Of a DNA stretch of 64,000 nucleotides, positions 25,789-36,100 are shown piece after piece. The DNA comes from Pseudomonas oligotrophica. GTDB lineage: Bacteria > Pseudomonadota > Gammaproteobacteria > Pseudomonadales > Pseudomonadaceae. How positions within the stretch are numbered: position 1 is the stretch's first letter; every line of letters starts with the position of its first letter. The stretch covers positions 248,001 through 312,000 of the forward strand of contig NZ_JAKJRU010000004.1 in NCBI RefSeq assembly GCF_021726475.1, given 5' to 3'. Made by a program: the position numbers and the translations under genes. Below the pieces are notes generated by a model. That model was not told the DNA's origin, did no database searches, and saw only the letters and a list, made by a program, of their open reading frames with translations.

Positions 25789-27024
25789 TTAACCGCGCAA
25801 ACCGACAATGCAGCGCGACTCAGTGGCAACGTGGCTGGGTGCTAAAAAATGGCACGCCTGGCTGCCGTACAGATGAATGAGATCCGTCGGCTTCCAATCG
25901 CGAAACTCGGGCCTGTTCCTTGAACGTGGAATCATCCAACGATTCAGCGCTAATTCACCGATTTCACCAACCGACAACAACGATCGGGTGTCCGGATTTC
26001 CACTGCCGCCATTCAGGAGCTTCGCGGCGTTGCCGGCCAATTGACAGATGAATACTTCACGCTGGATGCCGTGGCGCATCAGGTCGTCCTTGAAGCCCAG
26101 TGCCTTCAGCGCCGCGCGCGTGGTGCGCAACCGCCAATTAGGCCCCTGGCCGAAGGCGTGTTGGTCGGCATATTGATGGTCGAGCTCACGGAGATAGTCT
26201 CGAAGCTCAATAAACAACCAGTCGGGTATATGGAAATGTCCCCAGCCACCGGTAAAGCCAATAGACTTGAGGTACTCCGTACCATCCAGTTTCAATCGGT
26301 TATAGACCGCGGAACGCCCCATCGACGAGGTCGTCACGATTGCAAGCAGACGCGCATTTTTTTCGGCCTGCGAGATGATGCCCGTGGAACCACCGTAGGC
26401 ACTGGCAAAGTCATCATAAATGTCCCGACTGCGAAGCAGGCAGGCGACCAGCTTACCGCCCAATAAAGCGTTGTAAGGTGGGACCGCTCCAAGGACATAG
26501 GCATCCATCAAGTTGACCAGCCGGGCAGCTCTATCCGCGGTATCCCAGCCGATGAATTTGTCTCTGACGCCAAGATTGAAAACTGGATCACCTATGGCAA
26601 TCAACCCCATCAGTTTGCCATTCGCCTGATCCCAGACAAGGTAACGCAGGCGTCTGCCAAAACCGTTAGACACAGGGACGGACCACGACAGTGACGCCAA
26701 CCGGAACAGGTCGCTTTGCCACGTGCCGGAAGACACGCGTTCAAGCACCGGGGAAATTTTTTCCGGCATAACCTCGCGGCCATCTGCAAAATACTGCATT
26801 AGTTTGGCACCGCTGCGCTCGATGAGGCGTGTGCTGGCGCTGAGCCGTTCTTCACGTTGGCCGCCGTGTAAAGTACGGATCGCTTCCTTACCGTTTCCAG
26901 GCGGGCACAGCGCCCCCTCCTGGGTCCTCGTGAAACCTAATTGATGCAGATGCTCTCGCACTTTTCGCTTGAGATTTGCTTCTCTCGGATTGACTCCAAT
27001 AATAATCGCTCTGCCGATTGGCAT
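25789..27024 (-). CDS. druA: DruA, DUF4338 protein of Druantia type I
   Basis: 411 aa with strong DUF4338 hallmarks: RYLVWDQANGKLMGLIAIGD, then PVFNLGVRDKFIGWD, then VNLMDAYVLGAVPPYN followed by LLGGKLVA. DruA is the signature of type I Druantia, and DUF4338 is thought to be a nuclease- or transposase-derived domain. This is the first gene of the operon, and the promoter should lie in 27025-27300. The start at 27024 is preceded by CAAGGA at 12 bp, slightly long. The family diagnosis is firm from sequence; the phage range is unknown. Confidence 0.88.
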   Translation of the reverse strand: MPIGRAIIIGVNPREANLKRKVREHLHQLGFTRTQEGALCPPGNGKEAIRTLHGGQREERLSASTRLIERSGAKLMQYFADGREVMPEKISPVLERVSSGTWQSDLFRLASLSWSVPVSNGFGRRLRYLVWDQANGKLMGLIAIGDPVFNLGVRDKFIGWDTADRAARLVNLMDAYVLGAVPPYNALLGGKLVACLLRSRDIYDDFASAYGGSTGIISQAEKNARLLAIVTTSSMGRSAVYNRLKLDGTEYLKSIGFTGGWGHFHIPDWLFIELRDYLRELDHQYADQHAFGQGPNWRLRTTRAALKALGFKDDLMRHGIQREVFICQLAGNAAKLLNGGSGNPDTRSLLSVGEIGELALNRWMIPRSRNRPEFRDWKPTDLIHLYGSQACHFLAPSHVATESRCIVGLRG

Positions 27025-28221
27025 GTTGCTGCATCCTTGCTTGGAGTTGATCTCAACGAGGCAGACGAATAAAGGTCGTGCTGTTTCGCTTCCGGCACCC
27101 AGAAGTAATTCGCACAGGCGTCAACAGCACTGCACGTCGAGGGGAAATGCAGGTGGCTGCCGCATCGAGTCTGATCCTACACCGACCCCAGCATTTTATG
27201 AAGAGGAGCACCATCAAAATGACATCATCACAGCCAAGCATGCCTGATGGAGCAACTTATGAATCACCCCTGCTTTCGTAGACACCACCAAGCCTCTTTA
27301 TGAGAGCGTTACCCCGAAGACTCAAGATCGAAGCGATCAAACAAGTGACCGAGACATGCAAGCCTGTTGCCGATGTTGCCGATGTTGCCCAGTGCCTGGG
27401 CATCTTGGTTCACCGCCTCTACGCCTGGATCAAGCTCTACAGCAAGCCCCAAGACACGGCGCAACTGGTAACGTTGTTTGCGTTATCGAATCTGTGGATG
27501 GCGCGTCGGCATTTGCTGTCGAATGTAGGAGAGGTGCGCCTGTGATGCGGGAAATGGTCGCTGCGATGTGCTTCCAGCAGCCAGGAACACCGAAATGAGC
27601 GAGACATCTGGTCGATTTTGAGCCGCTGTCCACTTTCAAAATTAGCGAAGGCTGAAGTTGGCCGGAAATACAGGGCTACTTCAGATCACCCTTAGGTGCG
27701 CGTACTGCACTCCTGAGACATTATTATGCCATCACCCATCCGCCCCGGGTCTGTCGTCTATTGCAAAATCGCGTGTTCTAAAAGGCAGCATGCCTCGACC
27801 TCACTGGATGGACTGAAAGAGGTCGGGCGGTGAGACTAAGACGGGCTGGCAACGGCGCCTATGAACATCAATTGATGAACAATCACGTTAAACTTCGAGA
27901 GCATTGAGTCAGCAATTTCAGGCCCGTGAGCCGCTTATGAACAGATGACATCGCCCATAAGTTAAATTGCATATCTGAATATGGCGCACGCTGACTGGGA
28001 GCTTTTCCCTGCCACTTTCTCTTGCACTGCCGCCCCGCTTTGTTCCCTGCGGGTTGTCCGGTTCGTTGCAAAAGCGCCATGCTTACTTTTCCTTTACATC
28101 GGCATCACACGATTTTGACCTTCGCTGGCGTAGATTGCTTGCCGTAACGACGCAACAACCGCTGGCAGGCTGTCGAACCAGACACCCGCCATCCATGCTT
28201 CACAGGGAGAACACGAAGCCC
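27025..28221. other. Island-core junction, about 1.2 kb with no intact gene
   Basis: The stretch carries the promoter region of the Druantia operon, an IS3-type transposase fragment (27300-27452), a perfect 12-bp palindrome CATCAATTGATG (27866-27877) and the upstream region of mucD. In characterised Pseudomonas genomes the regulator genes algU-mucA-mucB precede mucD; none is here. The island's right end is probably between about 27.45 and 28.1 kb. I could not find direct or inverted copies of the left-end sequence by eye. Confidence 0.5.
27300..27452 (+). pseudogene. IS3-family OrfA transposase remnant
   Basis: The frame reads RRLKIEAIKQVTETCKP and ends HRLYAWIKLYSKPQ, matching the N-terminal helix-turn-helix of IS3-type OrfA proteins (consensus like FKAEAVKQV ... 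LYAWVKKYGKP). After about residue 51 the similarity stops and the leucine-zipper and OrfB parts are missing. A duplicated VADVADVA suggests a small insertion within the fragment. No terminal inverted repeats were located. It marks past transposition at the island edge. Confidence 0.6.
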
Positions 28222-29625
28222 ATGTGCCTTCAAAAGAAATTGCTGGGCGTCACTGCCGGCATCGTCCTGTTCGGGCAGGCGCTCATCGCCCATGCCCAGC
28301 TGCCCGATTTCACGCCGCTGGTGGACCAGGCTTCGCCCGCCGTGGTGAACATCAGCACCAAGCAGAACCGTCCGGCGCGTGGCCAGATGCAGATGCCCGA
28401 CCTGGAAGACATCCCGCCGCCGTTCCGCGAATTCTTCCGCCGTGGCTTTCCGCCGGGCCAGGAGCAGCCGCGCGAGGCGCAATCGCTTGGTTCGGGCTTC
28501 ATCATTTCCGAAGACGGCTACGTGCTGACCAACAACCACGTCATCGCCGATGCCGACGAGATCATGGTGCGCCTGCCCGATCGCAGCGAGCTGCAGGCCA
28601 AGCTGATCGGCGCCGACCCGCGCACCGACGTGGCCCTGCTGAAGATCGATGCCGACGACCTGCCGACGGTCAGGCTCGGCAAGTCCGATTCGCTGAAGGC
28701 CGGCGAATGGGTGGTGGCCATCGGTTCGCCGTTCGGTTTCGACCATACCGTGACTGCCGGCGTGGTCAGCGCCACCGGCCGCAGCCTGCCGGGCGAGAGC
28801 TATGTGCCCTTCATCCAGACCGACGTGGCGATCAACCCGGGCAACTCGGGCGGCCCGCTGTTCAACCTCGAGGGTGAGGTCGTCGGCATCAACTCGCAGA
28901 TCTTCACCCGCTCCGGCGGCTTCATGGGCCTGTCGTTCGCCATCCCGATCGATGTCGCAATGGACGTGGCCAACCAGCTGCGTGACAGCGGCAAGGTCAG
29001 CCGCGGCTGGCTGGGCGTGTCGATCCAGGAAGTGAACAAGGACCTGGCCGATTCCTTCGGGCTCGATCGCCCGGCCGGTGCGCTGGTGGCGCAGGTCATG
29101 GACGGCAGCCCGGCGGCCAGGGGCGGCCTGCAGGTCGGCGACGTCATCGTCAGCATGAACGGCAAGCCGATCATCATGTCCGCCGACCTGCCGCACCTGG
29201 TCGGTTCGCTCAAGCCGGGCACCGAGGCGACCTTCCAGGTGGTGCGCAACGGCGAGCGCAAGAAGCTCGACATCGAGATCGGCGCCCTCCCCGATGACGA
29301 CAGCCTGGCCAGTGCCGGCGAACCGGGCGAAGGCGCGGCGGCGAGCAACAACCGCCTCGGCGTGGCCGTTGCGGAGCTGTCCGACGAGCAGAAGCGCGGC
29401 ATGGAGATCGATTCGGGCGTGGTCATCCGCGAGCTGCAGAGCGGCCCGGCGGCGATGATCGGGCTGCGCCCGGGTGACGTGATCACCCACCTGAACAACC
29501 AGGCGATCGATTCGGTGAAGACCTTCAACGACGTGGTCGCGCAGCTGCCGAAGAACCGCTCGGTGTCCATGCGAGTGCTGCGCCAGGGCCGCGCCAGCTT
29601 CATCACCTTCCGCCTGCCCAACTGA
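28222..29625 (+). CDS. mucD: MucD/DegP-type periplasmic serine protease
   Basis: 467 aa from the ATG at 28222. A signal peptide (residues 1-24, ending IAHAQ) is followed by the trypsin-like domain with His in TNNHVIAD, Asp in RTDVALLKI and Ser in NPGNSGGPLF, then two PDZ domains (GWLGVSIQEV region and NNRLGVAVAEL region). MucD degrades misfolded envelope proteins and restrains the AlgU envelope-stress response. The usual partners algU-mucAB are not upstream; instead the accessory island ends there. The weak GGGAGA lies 13 bp before the ATG; an upstream ATG at 28195 is an alternative start. A terminator follows. Confidence 0.88.
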   Translation: MCLQKKLLGVTAGIVLFGQALIAHAQLPDFTPLVDQASPAVVNISTKQNRPARGQMQMPDLEDIPPPFREFFRRGFPPGQEQPREAQSLGSGFIISEDGYVLTNNHVIADADEIMVRLPDRSELQAKLIGADPRTDVALLKIDADDLPTVRLGKSDSLKAGEWVVAIGSPFGFDHTVTAGVVSATGRSLPGESYVPFIQTDVAINPGNSGGPLFNLEGEVVGINSQIFTRSGGFMGLSFAIPIDVAMDVANQLRDSGKVSRGWLGVSIQEVNKDLADSFGLDRPAGALVAQVMDGSPAARGGLQVGDVIVSMNGKPIIMSADLPHLVGSLKPGTEATFQVVRNGERKKLDIEIGALPDDDSLASAGEPGEGAAASNNRLGVAVAELSDEQKRGMEIDSGVVIRELQSGPAAMIGLRPGDVITHLNNQAIDSVKTFNDVVAQLPKNRSVSMRVLRQGRASFITFRLPN

Positions 29626-29654
29626 TCGTTTTTCCCCTCGATACTCCCCCCACT

Positions 29655-29686
29655 AGGCCCGCGAACTCCGCGGGCCTCTTTTTTTC
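29655..29686 (+). terminator. Intrinsic terminator after mucD
   Basis: AGGCCCGCG pairs with CGCGGGCCT (9 bp, 5-nt loop, 29655-29677) and is followed by CTTTTTTT. It is a canonical rho-independent terminator 30 bp beyond the mucD stop. Confidence 0.92.
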
Positions 29687-29771
29687 AAGTGTTTCTGTCA
29701 TGGCAAGCTGCCGTTTCTGGCTCTAGATTAAGCGTTGAGTCTGTTTGCGAAGACTCTCCAAGGAGCTTGCG

Positions 29772-30533
29772 ATGCACACCCAAGACACCGTCGTGCATGA
29801 CCTGAACAAATGTCGCAGCTGCGCGCTGCGCAGAAGTTGCCTGCCGGGCGGACTGCAGGAAGCAGACCTCCCTGGGCTGGAAAGCATCATCAGACACAAC
29901 CGACGCCTGCCCCGGCAGGAGCACCTCTACCACTACGGCGACCCCATGCATCAGGTGTATGCGGTACGCACCGGAGCCTTCAAGACCTACACCTTCGGTG
30001 CCGACGGCAGCGAGCGGATCACCGGCTTCGCCATGCCGGGCCAGCTGCTGGGGCTCGATGCACTGGCCGACCGCAGCTTCCCGAGCCACGCGATGGCACT
30101 GGAGGCCTCGGTGGTGTGCATCATTCCGCTGGCCAAGCTCGAGCAGCTGGCAGCCACGGATGCGCACCTGCGCAGCACCTTGCTGCGCGCGCTCAGCCGC
30201 GAACTGAAGGGGGAAAAGGAACACCTGGGCAACAATCGCGAACCCGCCGGCCCGCGGCTGGTGGCCTTCCTGCTGGACATGGCGGCCCGCCAGGGCCGCC
30301 GCGGGCTGTCGGCCGCCTACCTCAACCTGCCGATGACCCGGGCGGAGATCGGCAACTACCTGGGGCTGACCACCGAGACCATCAGCCGCCTGTTCACCCG
30401 CTACCGCCAGCTCGGCCTGCTCGAGTGCACCGGGCGCGAGGTTCACCTGCTCGACCCGCCCGCCCTGCACGGCCTGCTGCAGTGCCGTTCGCTGGAAGAC
30501 CCCTGCGACAGCGCGTCGGTGGCCTGCTGCTGA
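29772..30533 (+). CDS. FNR/Anr-family oxygen-sensing regulator
   Basis: 253 aa from the ATG at 29772, which follows AAGGAG at 6 bp. An N-terminal CRSC...C cluster (C14, C17, C23) and a later Cys in VVCIIPL match the four ligands of the oxygen-labile [4Fe-4S] cluster of FNR/Anr. A cNMP-type beta-roll is followed by the helix-turn-helix TRAEIGNYLGLTTETISRLF, whose ETISR recognition helix predicts TTGAT-N4-ATCAA sites. It sits tail to tail with the anaerobic formate dehydrogenase operon, which suggests a functional link. It could be Anr/FnrA itself or a cluster-bearing paralogue. Confidence 0.85.
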   Translation: MHTQDTVVHDLNKCRSCALRRSCLPGGLQEADLPGLESIIRHNRRLPRQEHLYHYGDPMHQVYAVRTGAFKTYTFGADGSERITGFAMPGQLLGLDALADRSFPSHAMALEASVVCIIPLAKLEQLAATDAHLRSTLLRALSRELKGEKEHLGNNREPAGPRLVAFLLDMAARQGRRGLSAAYLNLPMTRAEIGNYLGLTTETISRLFTRYRQLGLLECTGREVHLLDPPALHGLLQCRSLEDPCDSASVACC

Positions 30534-30554
30534 CCGTCATGCGCGCGGCGGCCA

Positions 30555-31496
30555 CTAGTCGCCGATCACCAGCAGCGGGTTGAAGCCGCCGCGCGCATAC
30601 TCCCCCCCTTCCCCCAGCGCCAGATCCAGCGCCAGGCTGGCCAGGTCGTCGGCGAGCGCTTCGGCATGCCCGTCCAGGTCACGCGACACCAGCTTGCGGT
30701 AGCCGCCGCAGTCACCACAGGCCTCGGCCTGTACCGGCAGGAACGGCTTGCCATCCTCGTCGTCCAGCGCCAGGTAGCGCAGCTTGCCGCCTTCGCCGCA
30801 GAGGCTGCAGCGCAGGCGTTCGAGGTGCCATTGCGTGGAGCACAGGCCGCAATGCAGGTAGCGCACGCCGCTGCGATGCTGCTCGTTGTGCACCACGCTG
30901 ACCACCGGTGCCGAGCCGCAACAGGGGCACAGGCCGCGTGCCTCGCCGCCCGGCCGTGCCGGTGCACGAGGCAACTGCAGGGCCAGGCGCACCCAGGCGA
31001 CCTGCAGCGCGGCGGCGACCAGAGGCTGCACGCCGCGCAGCGCGGGCTCGGCGGCGCGGCCGTCGAGCGCCGCCTCGGCCAGCGCCTCGAGTTGCGCCTG
31101 GGGCAATTGGCGCAGCTGGTCGAGCAGCGGGCGCTGGCGCTGCCCGACATGCAGCTCGAGGCTGGCGAGGATCGCCTGCAGGTCGGCGCGCCAGTCCAGG
31201 TCGCGGCGCAGCGCGACGTGCCCCAGGGGCGGCAGGCCGTGCGCCAAGGCCTGGTCGAAGGCCCCGGGCTGCGGCCGCCAGCTTGGTTCGTGCTCGCTCA
31301 ACGCCAGGTGTTGCGCCTGGACCAGCCGCGCCATGAAGGCCAGGTATTCGTCCAGCGCCGGCACGCGGATCACCAGCTCACGCAGACGCGCGGCACGGCG
31401 GGCGAACAGCTGCGCATCGGCGAGCGCGACCTGCGGCGGGTCCATGATGATCGCCGGCGCACTGCCGAATGCGTGCGCTCCTGCGTTGGGCTTCAT
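30555..31496 (-). CDS. fdhE: FdhE, formate dehydrogenase formation protein
   Basis: 313 aa from the ATG at 31496, which overlaps the fdnI stop by 4 bp. Three CxxC pairs in the C-terminal third (CPCCGSAP, LHCGLCSTQW, LRCSLCGEGG, then ACGDCGGYRK) are the rubredoxin-like iron-binding motifs of FdhE. The protein is a cytoplasmic maturation factor that interacts with the catalytic subunit of Tat-exported formate dehydrogenases before export. A longer open frame to 32216 runs antiparallel through fdnI in the wrong frame and is ignored. Confidence 0.9.
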   Translation of the reverse strand: MKPNAGAHAFGSAPAIIMDPPQVALADAQLFARRAARLRELVIRVPALDEYLAFMARLVQAQHLALSEHEPSWRPQPGAFDQALAHGLPPLGHVALRRDLDWRADLQAILASLELHVGQRQRPLLDQLRQLPQAQLEALAEAALDGRAAEPALRGVQPLVAAALQVAWVRLALQLPRAPARPGGEARGLCPCCGSAPVVSVVHNEQHRSGVRYLHCGLCSTQWHLERLRCSLCGEGGKLRYLALDDEDGKPFLPVQAEACGDCGGYRKLVSRDLDGHAEALADDLASLALDLALGEGGEYARGGFNPLLVIGD

Positions 31497-32197
31497 GTAC
31501 GGCTTCTCCTGGCTTGGCTGTCGGTGGGTTCGTGGCCGGGCAGCGCACTGTCGTCGCCGCGCCGTTCGCCGCGCATGACTTCCTCGTACCACAGGCGGTG
31601 GTGGTGGCGGGCCCAGGCATGGCTCACGCGCCCCCGGGTCATCGCGCGAATCGAGCCCTTGACCCAGATCGCCGAGTACACATGGATGATCAGCGTGACG
31701 ATGGCGACGAAGGCGACCAGCGCATGCAGCATCGCCGCGAAGCGCAGCAGGTTGCGCGGCATCTGCATGGCGAAGTACGGCTGCCAGATGATGACCCCGC
31801 TGATCAGCAGCGCCGGCACGCACAGCAGGAAGATCCAGTACACCAGCTTCTGCCCGGCGTTGTTCTGCCCCACCGGCGGCAGGCACTCGTCGCGGTTGCT
31901 CAGCACGTCGCCGAGCTGCCGCGACCACTGCACGTCGTAGCGGCGGAACAGGTTGGCCTTGAAGAAGCGCACCGCCTGGACCACGAAGAACAGGCTCATG
32001 AACACGCCGATGAAGGGATGCACGATGCGCGTGGCCTGGGGGCCGCCGAACAGCGCGGTCAGCCAGAAGAAGGCCGGGTAGAACAGCGCCAGGCCGCTGA
32101 GGGTGAGCAGCACGAAACTGATGGCGATGATCCAGTGGTTGGCCCGCGCCCAGGGGCCGTAGCGCAGGATGCCCTTGCGTACGTTGGAATGGCTCAT
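31493..32197 (-). CDS. fdnI: Formate dehydrogenase-N cytochrome b556 subunit
   Basis: 234 aa with four hydrophobic helices (for example [17 protein letters not shown] and [16 protein letters not shown]) and His residues positioned as haem b ligands (RANHWI, RIVHPF, MLHALV, IIHVYS). The gamma subunit anchors the complex in the inner membrane and passes electrons from formate to the quinone pool. The C-terminal 40 residues are hydrophilic. Overlaps of 4 bp with fdnH before it and fdhE after it show a coupled operon. Confidence 0.92.
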   Translation of the reverse strand: MSHSNVRKGILRYGPWARANHWIIAISFVLLTLSGLALFYPAFFWLTALFGGPQATRIVHPFIGVFMSLFFVVQAVRFFKANLFRRYDVQWSRQLGDVLSNRDECLPPVGQNNAGQKLVYWIFLLCVPALLISGVIIWQPYFAMQMPRNLLRFAAMLHALVAFVAIVTLIIHVYSAIWVKGSIRAMTRGRVSHAWARHHHRLWYEEVMRGERRGDDSALPGHEPTDSQARRSRT

Positions 32198-33132
32198 GGG
32201 CGGCGCTCCTCGTCATGCCGGTCGAGCGCGCGCGCCTCGGCGGCCAGCTCCGGATCGGGGTCGTCCTCGGGCTCTTCCTTCGACCCCTTGGTCATGTAGT
32301 GGAAGAAGCCGGCCAGCACCGAGACGCCGAGCACCGCCGACATGATCGGCTTGGTGATGCCCTTCCACACCTCGACCATGGGGCTCATGTGCGGGTCCTT
32401 CGGCAGGCCGCTGTAGATCTCCGGCTTGTCGGCATGCTGCAGCACATACACCACATGGGTGCCGCCGACGCCAGCCGGGTCATAGATGCCGGCGTTCTGG
32501 AAGCCGCGTTCCTTGAGCTTGTCGACGCGGTGCGCGCCGTAGTCGAGCATCTGCTCCTTGGTGCCGAAGACGATCGCCGAGGTCGGGCAGCTCTTCACGC
32601 AGGCCGGTTCCAGCCCGTGGTAGACGCGGTCCGAGCAGAGCGTGCACTTGTAGGCGCGGTTGTCCTTCTTCGAGATGCGCGGGATGTTGAACGGGCAGCC
32701 GGCCACGCAGTAGCCGCAGCCGATGCAGTTCTCCTGGTTGAAATCGACGATGCCGTTGGCGTACTGCACGATCGCCCCCGGCGACGGGCAAGCCTTCAGG
32801 CAGCCCGGTTCGGCGCAGTGCATGCAATTGTCCTTGCGGATCAGCCACTCCAGGTCGCCCTCCTCGTTCTCGTATTCGGAGAAGCGCATCACTTCGAAGG
32901 ACGACGGCGTGAGGTCCTGCGGTGCGTTGTAGGTGCCATCGCATTCGCCGACCTCGTCGCGCAGGTCGTTCCATTCCATGCACGCGACCTGGCAGGCCTT
33001 GCAGCCGATGCACACCGACACGTCGATCAGCTTGGTCACCTTCTCCACCCCGCCTTCGCGCAGATGCGGCGAAGGCGTCGTGGTCGCCGAGCGGGCGATG
33101 ATGTTCTGCAGGTTTATCTGGCTGCCTTGCAT
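32194..33132 (-). CDS. fdnH: Formate dehydrogenase-N iron-sulfur subunit
   Basis: 312 aa. Four ferredoxin-type Cys motifs are visible: [38 protein letters not shown] and [11 protein letters not shown] with a paired distal CVKSCP. A single transmembrane helix near residue 260-280 ([20 protein letters not shown]) carries the subunit across the membrane. It relays electrons between the selenoprotein and the cytochrome b. The gene starts 14 bp after fdnG and overlaps fdnI by 4 bp. Confidence 0.93.
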   Translation of the reverse strand: MQGSQINLQNIIARSATTTPSPHLREGGVEKVTKLIDVSVCIGCKACQVACMEWNDLRDEVGECDGTYNAPQDLTPSSFEVMRFSEYENEEGDLEWLIRKDNCMHCAEPGCLKACPSPGAIVQYANGIVDFNQENCIGCGYCVAGCPFNIPRISKKDNRAYKCTLCSDRVYHGLEPACVKSCPTSAIVFGTKEQMLDYGAHRVDKLKERGFQNAGIYDPAGVGGTHVVYVLQHADKPEIYSGLPKDPHMSPMVEVWKGITKPIMSAVLGVSVLAGFFHYMTKGSKEEPEDDPDPELAAEARALDRHDEERRP

Positions 33133-33145
33133 CGGTCGCCTCCTC

Positions 33146-36100
33146 TCAGAGCTTCTCGACGTTCACCAGGAACGACTTGAATTCGGGGGTCTGGGTGTTG
33201 CCGTCGCCGACGAAGGGCGTGAGCGTGTTGGTCAGGTGCGCCTTCTTCGCCACGCCGGTGAACCCCCAGTGGATGGGAATGCCGATCTGGTGCACGGTGC
33301 GCCCGTCCACCTGCAGTGGGCGCAGGCGCTTGGTCACCACGGCCACGGCATCGATATGCCCGCGCTTGGAGCGCACCCGCACCTTGTCGCCGGCGGCGAT
33401 GCCCAGCTCCTCGGCCAGCACCGCGCCGATCTCGACGAACTTCTCCGGCTGGACGATGGCGTTGAGCAGCACGTGGGTCGTCCAGTAGTGGAAGTGCTCG
33501 GTCAGGCGGTAGGTGGTCGCGGCGTAGGGGAACTCCTTGTTGGTACCGAAGGTGTCGCGATCTTCGGCAAATATGCGGGCGACCGGATTGTGATAGGCCA
33601 GCGGGTTGGTCGGGCTGAGCGGGTTGTTGTCGATCGGCGACTCCAGTGGCTCGTAGTGCTCCGGGAACGGCCCCTCGCCCAGCCACTCGCTGGCGAAGAA
33701 ATGCCCGGTGCCGCTCTCGGTAAGGATGAACGGCTTGACGTCGTCCTCCGGTTTCGCCGCGATGGGGTAGTCCGGCACGTCGGCACCGACCCAGCGCTCG
33801 CCGTTCCACCAGACCAGCCGTCGCGCCGGGTCCCAGGGCGTGCCGTCCGGGCGTGCCGAGGCGCGGTTGTAGAGGATGCGGCGGTTCAGCGGCCAGGCCC
33901 AGGCCCAGCCCAGGGTCACGCCGATGTCGTAGGGGTCGGAATTGTCGCGCCGGTCCATCATGTTGCCCTGCTCGGTCCAGGCGCCGGAATAGATCCAGCA
34001 GCCGCAGGACGTCGAGCCATCGGTGCGCAGCTCGCCGAAGTCGTTGAGCAGCTCGCCCTTGCGGCGGATCACCCGCCCCTGGTCCTCGACGTCCGCCAGC
34101 GCGCGGCCGTTGTACTCCTGGGCGATCTCCGCGGCCGAGGGGTGGGCCTCGTCGCTGTAGTCCCAGGCGAGGTTGAGGATCGGCTCGGGGAAGGCCCCGC
34201 CCTCCTCCTCGTAGAGCTTCTTCAAGCGCAGGAACACGCCGGCGAGGATGCCGGTATCGGTCATCGCCATACCCGGCGGCGGCGCGGCGCGGTGGTGCCA
34301 CTGCAGCCAGCGCGAGCTGTTGGTGATCGAGCCGTCGTCCTCGGCGAAGCAGGTGGTCGGCAGGCGGAACACCGCGGTCTGGATCTGCGCCGGGTCGACG
34401 TCGTTGAAGTCGCCGTGGTTCTTCCAGAACTCACCCGTCTCATTGGCCAGCGGGTCCATCACCACCAGCCACTTCAGCTTCGACAGCCCGTCGAGCACCT
34501 TGGCCTTGTTGGGAAAGGCGGCGAGGATGTTGAAGCCCTGGCAGAAGGCCCCGGTCATCTGGCCCCTGGTCATGTCGTTGACCGCGTAGAGCACGTCGTA
34601 GAGCGGTTCGGACAACTTCGGCAGCCAGTCGTAGCACCAGTCGTTGTCGGCCGTGGCGGCCTCGCCGTAGAAGGCCTTCATCATGCTGACGAAGAAGCGC
34701 TCGTAGTGCTTCCAGTAGGACACCTGGTTGGGCAGCAGCGGCTGGCGCACGCGCTGGCCGATGTAGTCGGCGTAGCGCTGGGCCTTGGCGTTGGGCAGCA
34801 CCATGTAGCCGGGCAGGAGGTTCGACAGCAGGCCGATGTCGGTCAGCCCCTGGATGTTGGAGTGCCCGCGCAACGCGTTGACCCCGCCGCCGGGCATGCC
34901 CATGTTGCCCAGCAGCAGCTGGACCATGGCGCCGGTACGGATCATCTGCGCGCCGACCGAATGCTGCGTCCAGCCGAGCGCATAGAGAATGGTCATGGTC
35001 TTGTCCGGCGCGGCGCTCTGGGCGATCAGGTCCCAGATCTGCCGCACGGTCTTCTGCGGGATGCCGCAGACCTTCTCGACCATTTCCACGGTGTAGCGGC
35101 TGTAGTGCCGGCGCATCAGCTGGAACACGCAGCGCGGGTGCTGCAGCGTCTCGTCACGGCGAACGAAGCCCTGCTCGTCCAGCTCGAAGTTCCAGCTCGA
35201 CTTGTCGTACTGACGGCGTGCCTCGTCGTAGCCGGTGAACAGGCCATCCTCGAAGCCGAAGCCTTCCTTCACCAGGTGCGCGGCATCGGTGTAGGCATGC
35301 ACGTATTCGCGGGCATAGAGGTCGTTCTCGATCAGGTGGCTGATCAGCCCGCCGAGAAAGACGATATCCGTGCCGGTGCGGATCCAGGTGTGGTAGTCGG
35401 CCACCGCCGTGGTGCGGTTGTAGCGCGGGTCGATGGAGATCAGGATCGCGTTGCTGCGCTCCTTGGCATGCATCACCCAGCGAAAGCCCACCGGGTGCGC
35501 CTCGGCCGAGTTGCCGCCCATGGACAGCACGATGTTGGCATTGCGGATGTCGACCCAGGAGTTGGTCATGGCACCGCGACCGAATGAAGGGGCAAGACCT
35601 GCCACCGTCGGTCCGTGTCAGACGCGCGCCTGGTTGTCCAGCTTGAGGATGCCCAGTGCGCGGGTGATCTTCTGCGTCAGGTAGGCGGTTTCGTTGGTGC
35701 AGGCCGAGGCGGCGACCATCGAGGTGGTCATCCAGCGGTTGACCAGCCTGCCCTCCTCGTCGTGGGTCTGGAAGTTGCGGTCGCGGTCGTCCTTCATCAG
35801 CCGGGCGATGCGGCCGAGCGCCTCGTCCCAGGAGATGCGCTTCCATTCGTCGGTGCCCGGTTCGCGCACCTGCGGGTAGCGCACCCGCGAGTCGCTCTTG
35901 ATGAAGTCGAGCACGCCGGCGCCGCGCGGGCACAGCGAGCCGCGGCTGACCGGATGGTCCGGATCGCCTTCGACGTGGAAGATCTCGTCGCGCACGTTGA
36001 TCGCGCCATCGCCGCGCGAGTAGAGCAACATGCCGCAGCCCACCGAGCAGTAGGTGCAGATGTTGCGCGTGGCCCGCGCGCCGCTGAGCTTGAAGTGCCG

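Noticed and set aside
15664..27024. DISARM or Dpd system, since DUF1998 helicases occur in both
   Set aside because: The DUF4338 protein (DruA) and five-gene order fit type I Druantia; there is no DISARM methyltransferase or PLD gene and no DpdA/DpdC.
27053..27281. Short frames on both strands upstream of druA
   Set aside because: They overlap each other, have no family features and are likely promoter DNA of the Druantia operon.
28105..29490. 461-aa minus-strand frame
   Set aside because: Antisense to mucD with no recognisable motif.
32933..35587. Long frame of 884 aa on the plus strand
   Set aside because: It is the antisense image of fdnG, GC-rich and with no family resemblance.
35605..35620. 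Frameshift or nonsense mutation dividing the formate dehydrogenase alpha gene
   Set aside because: The two frames are in the same reading frame, the only break is one TGA in the conserved Sec context, and a SECIS-like hairpin follows. Selenocysteine explains it better.
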